NCBI GenBank assembly: GCA_008501545.1
Contig: QQUM01000728.1
Span: forward strand, 1 to 11,114
Direction of reading: 5' to 3'
DNA length: 11,114 nucleotides
DNA from: Calditrichota bacterium
Lineage (GTDB): Bacteria > Zhuqueibacterota > Zhuqueibacteria > Zhuqueibacterales > Geothermadaptataceae
Shown: one piece after another, positions 1-7,100 of the stretch
Layout of the letters: the number at the start of each line of letters is the position of its first letter
Position numbering within the stretch: position 1 is the first letter of the stretch
Notes under the pieces: model-generated
Database searches by the model: none
The model's input: only the letters and a program-made list of their open reading frames with translations
Told to the model about the DNA's origin: nothing
Made by a program: the position numbers and the translations under genes

Positions 1-64
1 CACTTGTTGACCACCCGATAGTAAGAAGCAAGCCGAGTATGAATCCTTTTGTAAAGACTCGCAT
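1..64 (-). CDS. 5' fragment of a gene for an exported protein (runs off the left edge)
   Basis: Only the first 21 codons are in the window; they translate to MRVFTKGFILGLLLTIGWST followed by S. A basic start, a hydrophobic core (FILGLLLTIGW) and small residues after it look like the start of a Sec signal peptide or of a membrane anchor. The ATG is preceded by a strong AGGAGGA site four bases away, so the start is well supported. The gene begins 24 bases after the stop of the small membrane protein gene on the same strand, so the two are probably cotranscribed. Nothing can be said about the mature protein. Confidence 0.7.
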   Translation of the reverse strand, partial: MRVFTKGFILGLLLTIGWSTS

Positions 65-68
65 AAAA

Positions 69-75
69 TCCTCCT
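69..75 (-). promoter_or_regulatory. Shine-Dalgarno site of the left-edge gene
   Basis: AGGAGGA on the minus strand lies four bases before the ATG at 64. It is the main support for this truncated gene, because only 64 bases of coding sequence are visible. Confidence 0.7.
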
Positions 76-88
76 GTATTTAGGCTAT

Positions 89-397
89 TCACCTGATTTG
101 CCAGGCTGGTGCGCGACGTGCAGATTTGCTGTTTTGCATGCTGTGCCAGTGTATAAAACGCCAACGTATGAGTTGGTATATGGTCAACAATGCAATCGCT
201 GTACCAATGGAGACGAGTAGAGCAATTGTCTGAAATGCCGGAATAATTAATCCCAGGCGGGCGCCAAGGACGCCACCAAGAATGGCGATAAGATAGTTCA
301 GCCACTTGCCTTTATATTCCAGTTCGCCAAAATAAATAAAGGCTTTGGCTACTGAAACACAGGCCAGTATTATGATTACCAATTGTCCTAAGCTCAT
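89..397 (-). CDS. Small three-helix inner-membrane protein, unknown function
   Basis: The protein has 102 residues and three predicted membrane helices, at about 3-22, 33-52 and 55-76, followed by a basic cytoplasmic-type tail (RWRFIHWH, KSARR). The middle helix carries a glycine-rich pattern, LIAILGGVLGARLG. This faintly recalls the GlsB/YeaQ/YmgE (transglycosylase-associated) family of small membrane proteins, but the match is too weak for a name. An upstream in-frame ATG at 445 would add 16 residues. The ATG at 397 is chosen because AAAGGAGG lies five bases before it and because the hydrophobic segment then starts at once. It is probably the first gene of an operon with the exported protein at the left edge. 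Confidence 0.75.
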   Translation of the reverse strand: MSLGQLVIIILACVSVAKAFIYFGELEYKGKWLNYLIAILGGVLGARLGLIIPAFQTIALLVSIGTAIALLTIYQLIRWRFIHWHSMQNSKSARRAPAWQIR

Positions 398-402
398 GTG
401 CA

Positions 403-410
403 CCTCCTTT
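403..410 (-). promoter_or_regulatory. Shine-Dalgarno site that sets the start of the small membrane protein
   Basis: AAAGGAGG on the minus strand, five bases before the ATG at 397. It decides for the 102-residue reading over the 118-residue one that starts at 445. Confidence 0.75.
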
Positions 411-449
411 GCTGTTACGATGAACTTCCTTCCTACGTTAGGCATGTTC

Positions 450-465
450 TACAAAGGTAATGCCA
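450..465 (-). promoter_or_regulatory. Promoter candidate for the small membrane protein operon (sigma-54-like or Bacteroidota-type)
   Basis: The minus strand reads TGGCATTACCTTTGTA. Against the sigma-54 consensus TGGCACG-N4-TTGCW it has the correct GG to GC spacing and nine of twelve matches. The near-invariant GC of the -12 element is GT here. The same bases contain TACCTTTG, a full match to the Bacteroidota -7 element TAnnTTTG, although no clear -33 TTTG lies at the right distance. Either reading would give a leader of about 40-50 bases before the ATG at 397. The two readings exclude each other in function, and neither is proven. Confidence 0.3.
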
Positions 466-541
466 AAATATTATTTTAAATTCTAAGTTATTTTAAAACA
501 GTAATTTATTCGATTATGGCGTAGGATAAAGCCGGGAAAAA

Positions 542-560
542 TAATGTAATAATTACATTA
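542..560. promoter_or_regulatory. Perfect 19-bp palindrome, Fur-family (Zur-like) operator candidate
   Basis: The sequence is TAATGTAAT-A-ATTACATTA, two perfect 9-base arms around one central base. Fur-family regulators bind 7-1-7 inverted repeats, and the core GTAAT-n-ATTAC is shared with the Bacillus Zur box. It lies about 145 bases upstream of the small membrane protein start and far downstream of the outer-membrane protein stop, so the small membrane protein operon is the likely target. The distance from the promoter candidate at 450-465 is larger than usual for a repressor site. The palindrome is certain; the regulator family is inference. Confidence 0.45.
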
Positions 561-735
561 AGGATGGTTTTGATAACGGATCGGTAATTTTCGAAGGACA
601 ATAACTGCAAGGAATGAGCAGGAAAGGATGGAGTTTATGTGTGTAATTTTTACATGATTTGTGGCTGAGTTCATTCCGGAAACTCGTGAAAAAATATGTA
701 CAGTCTACTTCCGGCATAAAATTGATTCCTTTAAG

Positions 736-775
736 CAGCACACTTACAGAGGCTCACTGCCCTGTCAGTGTGCTG
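736..775 (-). terminator. Long hairpin downstream of the outer-membrane protein gene, candidate terminator
   Basis: The arms AGCACACT (737-744) and AGTGTGCT (767-774) pair perfectly, and C736-G775 extends the stem by one pair. Inside, ACAG pairs with CTGT and GGC with GCC around a TCACT loop. There is one T-C mismatch and one bulged A, giving about 16 pairs in total. It lies about 56 bases past the stop of the barrel gene. The minus strand has no T-run after it, so it is not a classical intrinsic terminator. It may end transcription with help, or protect the 3' end. Confidence 0.45.
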
Positions 776-831
776 AATTTGAATTCTTAATCTATAATTA
801 TTGATTAATTATCAATTTTTTAAAACTGAAA

Positions 832-2190
832 TCACAACAAAAAGAAGTTAATCCCGACATGGAAGTTGAAATACTCCGTTTTATCATTCAACAAAGGGTA
901 AGCATAAGGGAACCAGGATGCTGCATTGGATAAATTCGGATCAATTGTTTCAACCAGGCTGCTGAGAGATTCGTAGTTGTTTTTGTTATAGGCGAACATT
1001 GCATATACAGAGAATTTATTTAAAATTAAATAATCTGTCTTTAATGTGATCGCAGTATTGGATGGATTACCAAGAAATTTTTCTTCAAAATAAACTTTCG
1101 TATAATTTGCTGAAATCGAAGAAGACCATTTATAATTGTGGTCAATCGTAAAACTCGAGGTAATTCCAAGTCGGGGAGTTCGACCATCATCATCTTGCAA
1201 ATTTTTTGAATAAAGTACAGAGCCGATGAATTGTTTATTAAAATCTAAAGGCCGTGTATATTTGAATTGTAAATATAAGTCTGAAATATAGTCTTCATCT
1301 GTGGTTTCTGCTGTAAAATTTATAACATTGCCATATATATTGTTTATCCCAAATCTTACATCCCAGCCAACATAACGGGAGGAAGTTTTATATATCGATG
1401 AGTTCATTATTTGATCGATTTTGGTGGATTCGCAATGCTGCCCGGCAATTTCCGCTATGTCGTTGTGGAATTTTATTTCTGAATCATCCCTGTATTCTGC
1501 CTCATAAAATCCATTACTGTGTTTTTCTATAATTTCGGCCAATTCCAGTAGTTTCTCATCTGACATGGATATGTTTAGTTCGTCAGAAATTATGTAGGCC
1601 TGGACAACATTTTTAACCCCTATTACTCTACCGAAACCTACACCAAGTGGAAAATTATTCAATGTTGTTAGCACTTTATTATTGACAGATCGGCCTGAAA
1701 ATGGATCAATTATCCTGTTGTTGAAAATGTCAATTGCGCCCAAACCACCGTGAATAAAGAAGCCCCGCTCATTGGAGAAATATTTGTCCGTTGAATTTAT
1801 TGCTACAAGCACACCTGTGAAATAGTCATCTGTATTCGAAATCTCCTTCTCTTCAACCCTGCCAGTGACAGCATTATAATCATACCCTATATACCTGAAG
1901 GATGTCGATCCGTAGTTCAGTGACATGGTTCCCACACTAATACTTGTTTTTTTAGGGCTTTGCTTCATTGAGAATTCATCTATATTAAGATTTAAGTTGA
2001 ATTCTTTTTCAATTTGTCTGCGTCCTAAAAGATTCGTTCTTGAATAGTCAAGAAAATCCTGGCTTCCCAATTTAATACTATGAAATGAATAAGTGGGGAT
2101 CTTGTAGGAGTTTAAAAGAGACACATTTTGACTGAAACCCGCGACAGGAATTAATAACATGGAAACGAAGATGCCGATGAGTTTTTTCAT
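832..2190 (-). CDS. Probable outer-membrane beta-barrel protein, orphan family
   Basis: The protein has 452 residues. It begins with a clear signal peptide (MKKLIGIFVSMLLIPVAGFS, cleavage probably before Q21). Roughly residues 85-205 and 270-452 show alternating polar/hydrophobic stretches of 8-12 residues with aromatic ends and Asn/Asp-rich turns, for example around 355-368, 393-402 and 439-450, as expected for barrel strands. The part between (about 208-262) is charged and helical, a possible periplasmic or plug segment. I do not recognise the family. The ATG at 2190 is preceded by GGAGGA four bases away; a longer reading from 2289 would bury the signal peptide. The gene is visibly richer in A/T than the signalling genes beside it, which may mean transfer or relaxed codon use. 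It lies after the sigma-54 activator gene on the same strand, but the 274-base gap with its own palindromes suggests separate transcription. Confidence 0.7.
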   Translation of the reverse strand: MKKLIGIFVSMLLIPVAGFSQNVSLLNSYKIPTYSFHSIKLGSQDFLDYSRTNLLGRRQIEKEFNLNLNIDEFSMKQSPKKTSISVGTMSLNYGSTSFRYIGYDYNAVTGRVEEKEISNTDDYFTGVLVAINSTDKYFSNERGFFIHGGLGAIDIFNNRIIDPFSGRSVNNKVLTTLNNFPLGVGFGRVIGVKNVVQAYIISDELNISMSDEKLLELAEIIEKHSNGFYEAEYRDDSEIKFHNDIAEIAGQHCESTKIDQIMNSSIYKTSSRYVGWDVRFGINNIYGNVINFTAETTDEDYISDLYLQFKYTRPLDFNKQFIGSVLYSKNLQDDDGRTPRLGITSSFTIDHNYKWSSSISANYTKVYFEEKFLGNPSNTAITLKTDYLILNKFSVYAMFAYNKNNYESLSSLVETIDPNLSNAASWFPYAYPLLNDKTEYFNFHVGINFFLL

Positions 2191-2194
2191 GAAA

Positions 2195-2200
2195 TCCTCC
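2195..2200 (-). promoter_or_regulatory. Shine-Dalgarno site that sets the start of the outer-membrane protein
   Basis: GGAGGA on the minus strand, four bases before the ATG at 2190. It removes 33 residues from the longest possible reading and places the signal peptide at the N-terminus. Confidence 0.75.
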
Positions 2201-2255
2201 GAATTGATAAGTTGAAGTTTCGGTATCAGTGTGAATTGGGTAGTATTTGGCTGAA

Positions 2256-2280
2256 TTATCACAATGATAAAATATTTTAT
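2256..2280. promoter_or_regulatory. Two adjoining palindromes upstream of the outer-membrane protein gene, operator candidate
   Basis: TTATCA-CAA-TGATAA (2256-2270) is a perfect 6-3-6 inverted repeat. It overlaps by four bases a second perfect 14-bp palindrome, ATAAAATATTTTAT (2267-2280). They lie 66-90 bases before the ATG at 2190, where promoter and operator sequences are expected. The minus strand here also has TATCATTG, one base off the Bacteroidota -7 element TAnnTTTG, with a TTG about 17 bases upstream. In an A/T-rich region short palindromes arise easily, so the function is tentative. Confidence 0.3.
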
Positions 2281-2464
2281 TAAAACCAAGCTAAATGTAA
2301 TATTCTGGTTTTAATTTTTATAAGGGAAAATATGGAACTAGAATTTTATTAAAAAATAAGATATAGGAAGTTTTATTGGCATAATCTTTCTATAATATTT
2401 TTTAATAGAGTGCAGTGATTGTAATCGTTGTTTTGTGTCGGATTGCGACCATAATGAGCTGTTT

Positions 2465-3874
2465 TCAGCCCAGGCTACTTTCTTTATACCGCCCCAATTT
2501 GTTGTGCAACGTTTTCAGGCTGATCCCCAAAACTTGTGCTGCTTTTGTTTTATTGTTCTTGCAGTTCTGCAATGTCTCGAGTATGAATTTTTTCTCGACA
2601 TGTGCCAGGGGCTCACCCAGGGGAAAAACCACGAGTTCACCATCCTGGTTAGCTGATTTTTTTTCAGATGAAGCATAAGTTGAATTTTTAAAAAGGCGCG
2701 GGGGCAGGTTTTCCGGCAGCACAATAGAATTTGTCGATAGAATCACAGCGCGCTCGAGAGCATTTCGCAATTCCCGGATATTGCCTGGCCATTCATAATT
2801 TAGCATGCATTCCAGTGTTTCCGGCGCAAAACCTTGCAATTCTTTGCCAGCTCCGGAAGCAAATCTTTTCAGGAAAAAATTAGCCAGTAATGGAATGTCT
2901 TCAATCCGGTCGCGCAACGGTGGAAGTTCGACCTCAACAACGGCAAGACGGTAATACAAATCTTCACGAAGGTGTTTTTCTTCCACAGCCCGGAGTGGTG
3001 ACTGGTTGGTCGCTGCCAGGACCCGGACATCCACTTTCACTTCATCCTGACTGCCCACGGGACGGAAAATTCCGGTTTCCAGTACGCGCAACAAGTTGGC
3101 TTGCAGTTCAATTGGCATTTCTGCGATTTCATCGAGAAAAATGGTGCCATTGTTCGCCTGCGTGAAAAGCCCCTTTTTGTCTTTGACTGCACCTGTGAAG
3201 GCACCGCGTTCATGGCCGAAGAGTTCGCTTTCTAAAATTGTTGCCGGCAAGGCTGCACAATTGACGGCGATAAACGGGCCCGAGCTGCGCTCACTACTGC
3301 GATGCACCGCATTGGCGACCAGTTCCTTTCCTGTGCCGCTTTCACCGAGTATGAGTACGGACGCATCACTGCTTGCAATGGCTTCCAATGTTTGAAAGAG
3401 CGTCCGCATCGGTGCCGATTTGCCGATGATATCGTGGTATTGTGTCAGGGAAGCAACCTGGTTTTCCAGCTGTTGATTTTGTTCGAGAAGGAGGGATCGC
3501 TCAAGTGCATGCTGAACGACACGCACCAGGTCGTTGCTGTCAACTGGTTTTGGCAGGTAATCGTAAGCGCCCAGCCGTATTGCGGAAACGGCTGTGTCGA
3601 TGCTTGCATGCCCGGTGATCATGATGATTTCCGTTGGAATCGACGTTGCTTTCACTTTTTGTAAAATTTCCATGCCATCCAGATCGGGCATTTTCAGATC
3701 GAGAAGGGCAACATGAAAGTTTTGCGAGAGCAACGCTTTTAAGGCAGTTTTACCTGAGGTTGTGGCCTGCAGATTGTAATTACCCTGCTCCTGCAGAATG
3801 CTTTCCATGGCAAAAAGGACGGATTCGTCATCGTCCGCGAGTAAAATTTGTATGTTGGATTTATTTTTTTGCAT
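2465..3874 (-). CDS. Sigma-54-dependent response regulator (NtrC family)
   Basis: The protein has 469 residues and the full NtrC layout. An N-terminal receiver domain (about 8-125) has the acidic cluster D14-D16, phosphoacceptor D59 (in LLDLKMP), T87 and K109. A short coiled linker leads to the AAA+ domain (about 148-378) with Walker A GESGTGKE (177-184), the sigma-54 contact loop GAFTGA (224-229), Walker B GTIFLDE (243-249) and R303/R309 in the arginine-finger region. A Fis-type helix-turn-helix follows at about 427-463 (KTKAAQVLGISLKTLHNKL). Phosphorylation should drive ATP-dependent opening of sigma-54 promoters. It is the last gene of the signalling operon, 33 bases after the 75-residue protein gene. 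The ATG at 3874 has only a poor ribosome site (TTGAGCT directly before it), so translation may depend on coupling. Its targets cannot be identified from the window. Confidence 0.95.
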   Translation of the reverse strand: MQKNKSNIQILLADDDESVLFAMESILQEQGNYNLQATTSGKTALKALLSQNFHVALLDLKMPDLDGMEILQKVKATSIPTEIIMITGHASIDTAVSAIRLGAYDYLPKPVDSNDLVRVVQHALERSLLLEQNQQLENQVASLTQYHDIIGKSAPMRTLFQTLEAIASSDASVLILGESGTGKELVANAVHRSSERSSGPFIAVNCAALPATILESELFGHERGAFTGAVKDKKGLFTQANNGTIFLDEIAEMPIELQANLLRVLETGIFRPVGSQDEVKVDVRVLAATNQSPLRAVEEKHLREDLYYRLAVVEVELPPLRDRIEDIPLLANFFLKRFASGAGKELQGFAPETLECMLNYEWPGNIRELRNALERAVILSTNSIVLPENLPPRLFKNSTYASSEKKSANQDGELVVFPLGEPLAHVEKKFILETLQNCKNNKTKAAQVLGISLKTLHNKLGRYKESSLG

Positions 3875-3907
3875 AGCTCAATTTTTTAAAGATGAACGCG
3901 AATTTAA

Positions 3908-4135
3908 TCACTTCAGGTTTTTTAAATCGCTGGATAATGTATCCAGATGTTTGATAAACTTCCCCAGATCTTTACTCAAAAACGCAATATGCTTTGCAAT
4001 TTTTTCCCCTTCCGCAGAATTGATTTTTTTACTGAGCATCCCGGCCGCCTGTGCATTCAGGTTGGCTGCATGGTGGCTCGCACGTAAATCGTGAATGGTT
4101 TTCCGTATTTTTTCAATCTGTTTTTTGTCGGGCAT
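3908..4135 (-). CDS. 75-residue helical protein resembling a stand-alone histidine-kinase DHp hairpin (candidate phosphotransfer protein)
   Basis: The protein is charged and almost entirely helix-forming: one helix at about 3-38, a short turn (NSAEG), and a second helix at about 44-74. Residues 15-23, HDLRASHHA, line up with the H-box of the kinase encoded just upstream (HELRTPLHA) with five of nine identities, including the phosphorylatable His, L, R and the later His-Ala. The second helix (IAFLSKDLGKFIKHL) matches the position and pattern of HisKA helix 2. No ATP-binding domain follows. The Pro that normally sits five residues after the His is replaced by Ser. It could be an HPt- or Spo0B-like phosphotransferase between the kinase's receiver and the sigma-54 regulator; H15 is the best phosphosite, with H21, H22, H49 and H63 as alternatives. 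It could also be a kinase-binding modulator. TGAGGT five bases before the ATG supports the start; it begins 18 bases after the kinase stop. Confidence 0.75.
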   Translation of the reverse strand: MPDKKQIEKIRKTIHDLRASHHAANLNAQAAGMLSKKINSAEGEKIAKHIAFLSKDLGKFIKHLDTLSSDLKNLK

Positions 4136-4140
4136 TTTTT

Positions 4141-4146
4141 ACCTCA
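4141..4146 (-). promoter_or_regulatory. Shine-Dalgarno site of the 75-residue helical protein
   Basis: TGAGGT on the minus strand lies five bases before the ATG at 4135, in the 18-base gap after the kinase stop. It is better placed than the sites of the kinase and the response regulator, which supports this small gene being translated. Confidence 0.6.
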
Positions 4147-4153
4147 GTTTAGT

Positions 4154-7100
4154 TTAAATATATTTCCCCACTAAATCCAGAAAAACATCCATTTCGAAAG
4201 GTTTGGAGAGAAAATCATCACAGCCGGCATCCATGGCATTCTCACGGTCTTCCTGCATGGCACGCGCGGTCAATGCAATAACCGGAATATCCCGCAACTG
4301 TTTTTGCGACTTCAGAACCCGTGTCGTCTGCAAGCCATCCATGCCCGGCATCATCACATCGAGCAGGATCAAATCGGGCCGAAGCCGTTGGGCGAGCGTG
4401 ATTGCTTTTTCCCCATCGCTGGCAAATTCTACCTGATAGCCTGCATTCTCCAGGAGAAATCGCATCGCTTCCCGTGTGCTTTCATCATCATCGACGAGTA
4501 ATATCAGGCTGCCTTTTTTATGTGTCTTTTTCTTTTTTGCCGGTTTGGCTTTGCTGCTGCTTTTTTGTCTGGGTTTGCGTGACATCGGTTTGACCGGAAC
4601 ATCGATGGTAAAACGCGCGCCTTTACCTGCTTCACTTTCTACGGCGATATTCCCTGAGAGTAAATCGATGATACTTTTTGAAATTGCCAAACCTAAACCA
4701 CTGCCTTTGTGCCGGATTTGGCCATGGCCTTCCAATTGCTGAAAGGGCTCGAATATTGTTGCCTGTGCACTTTTCGGAATCCCGATGCCTGTATCTTTTA
4801 CCTCGAGATGAAGATCGGTTTTTGTGCTCATCGCCATAAATATCTCAACACTTCCGTTTTCGGTATATTTTTGCGCGTTTCGTGCCAGATTGAGAACCAC
4901 CCTTTCCAGCATGTCAATATCTGTACGAATGTAAGGTTGCACATTTTTATGGACGGTAATTGTCAGATTTAGACCGCTTTCATCGCATAAAGGCCGAATT
5001 TCCCGTTCGATATTCTGCATCAATTCCCGTGGTGAAAAGACAGAAGGTTTGGGCTCGATTTTACCCGCTTCAATCTTGTGCAAGTCAAGCAAATCATTGA
5101 TGAGGTTGAGCAATTTTTTGCCACTGCGACGAATCGTTTCCAGATGACGTGTACGCTCCGCTTCGGGTGCCTTTCCCTTTTGCCGCAGCAATTCGACATA
5201 AGAAAGAATGGCGTGCAAAGGCGTGCGCAGTTCATGGGATACGTTCGCCAAAAATTCAGATATCAGGACATTGGCTTTTTCCAGCTCGGCAGCTTTCGCT
5301 TCAATCTCATCAAAAAGCTGTGAATTTTCAATCAACCTGGCCAGTTGTGCTGCCAATTCCTGCACATAGTTTTGTTCCTCTCTGCTGAAAGGATCGTTCT
5401 CCCTGGCGCAAAGAATAAGTCCATAATCACGCCTTTTACAGAGCATTTTTTGTCTGTTGACGAAAATTTCAGTTTCACCTGTGAAGCCCATTTTTTTGTA
5501 GATTTTTTTGAATTGATCCGGGCTTTTTTGCGTCCGGTTTTCCTGTATTTCATTCAGAACGACTTCAGGATTTGTAAAGTGGGTGGTTTTGTAGGCGTTG
5601 CGACTGGATTTTTGTGAACAAATTCCAACCGGCCTTTCTGTCTTCGTCAAAATACAGACTTCAGCATTGATCGCAGCCCGTATTTTCTTGAGAATGTTTT
5701 CAAGAAACCTGGCAGAGAAGAGATTTTCCGTTTCAAGGCGTGAGAGTTCAAGCAATAATTCCGAGCGCTTTTGCTGCAGGCGTTCGGTTTCACTGCCAAT
5801 TTTTCGGTGAAGATAAAAGGCCAGTTGCTGGGCGAATTTATCCAGGAACAGCAGTGAATTTTCCGTGAGTTGTGTGCTTTCTGATGGCTCGCCCAAAAGA
5901 AGCAGACCGACCTGCTTGCCCTTCGCATAGAGCGGCTGCAGCAATACATCCCTGGGGTGCCAAAGTTGCGGTGTTTGAAAGGTGAGGTTTGGTGGGGCAA
6001 AAACCCAATTTTTTTGACCAGGTTCAAGCTTTTCCTCAGAAAGAAAAAAGGCTTTCCCGAAGGCAAAACGGCTGTTTAAATACTGGTCGACCGATTCACA
6101 GGACAGGCTTTTTAAATGCCGTTGTACTTTTGGCTGAAAGCCTGCGGAATGCAACAATTCGTAATGGCTGGATTGAAAATTTTTCTCATAAAAAATAAAG
6201 CGTGGCCATTTGAGACTTTCCGACACGGTGCGTAGTCCGGCTGCGATACTGCCATCGTCGCCATTGGCATTTAGCATCTCACTGAGATCGAGCAATTCGT
6301 TGTATTTGGTTTGATCGATTGCTGCGTCCCGGGAATGCGAAATTACAGGTTCACCATCTTGTGCTTTTGGGTCCTGGACTGCGGTTTGATGGATTTCTGA
6401 AATGTGTAAAACGACACCCAGCGGCTCCCTTGTTTTGCTCCAGACCGGTGTGCCACGCCAGCGAAACGTGACCCGTTTACCATCCGGCCGGACGAAAACA
6501 TCCTGATAATCAGACAGGCGCATTTCCAGTTTATCGCCATAACTTGCTTCCATGCGCAGCATGTCCTTTACAAAGCCGGGGAGTTTTTTTATGGGCAATT
6601 CATCTTTTGAATAACCAAGCAGTTGCACTGCTTTCTGGTTCATGAATGCGCATGTTCCTTCAGGTCGCAGCAAGAGGATGCCGTTGTCTGCGATGGAAAA
6701 CAGCACATCGATCTGTTCTTCAAGATTGTGGTATGCTTCGCGGTGCCCTTTGATTTTCGCATGCAGCTCATCTTTCTCTTTCTTATAGTTTTTCCGAATT
6801 GCTGCATCTTTTTCTGTCCAAAGGATATATTTTGCTGTGCCCTTCTCGTCCAAAATTGGCGTTGCGATGACATCCGTTTCCAGCCGGCTGCCGTCTTTGC
6901 GTTTATTGCTCATCTCTCCCTGCCAGCTTTTACCCTGCTGCAGCGTCTGCCAGATACCTTCGCCATGTTTATTTTTTAAGCGGTAAAATTGTGTGCTCTG
7001 GCCAAGTAAATCGGCGGCGCCGTAACCGGTAAGCCGGGTGAAAGCCTTGTTAATCAGGAGAATATGTTCTTCGTTGTCGGTTAAAACCAGCGCTTCATCC

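Larger units (their letters stand above)
398..831. other. 434-base non-coding stretch between two minus-strand genes
   Basis: This stretch separates the small membrane protein gene from the stop of the outer-membrane protein gene. From low to high coordinates it holds a Shine-Dalgarno site, a promoter candidate at 450-465, a perfect 19-bp palindrome at 542-560, a long hairpin at 736-775 and a weak AT-only hairpin at 800-816 (ATTGAT, five-base loop, ATCAAT). A minus-strand reading frame of 54-62 codons (553-741) crosses it but looks like chance. No RNA gene was recognised. Confidence 0.6.

Noticed and set aside
107..122. TGGTGCGCGACGTGCA on the plus strand, with sigma-54-like spacing.
   Set aside because: It lies inside the 3' end of the small membrane protein gene and faces no gene start; the -24 box deviates at two positions.
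553..741. Minus-strand reading frame of 62 codons (or 54 from the ATG at 717, with AAAGGA nine bases upstream).
   Set aside because: Composition is unlike a protein (scattered Cys, Ser, Pro, no domain), the GTG start lies inside the hairpin at 736-775, and the frame runs over the palindrome at 542-560. Chance is more likely, although the ATG at 717 has a fair ribosome site.
800..816. ATTGAT-TAATT-ATCAAT hairpin followed by a run of T on the plus strand.
   Set aside because: The stem is mostly A/T and there is no plus-strand gene upstream that it could terminate.
2376..2395. TGGCATAATCTTTCTA on the plus strand, resembling a sigma-54 promoter.
   Set aside because: The -12 GC is missing and the site points into the antisense of the regulator gene, with no plus-strand gene downstream.
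5647..6066. 139-codon open frame inside the kinase gene on the same strand.
   Set aside because: It overlaps the GAF-like regions in another frame; the translation is rich in Ser, Arg, Lys and Cys without a domain.
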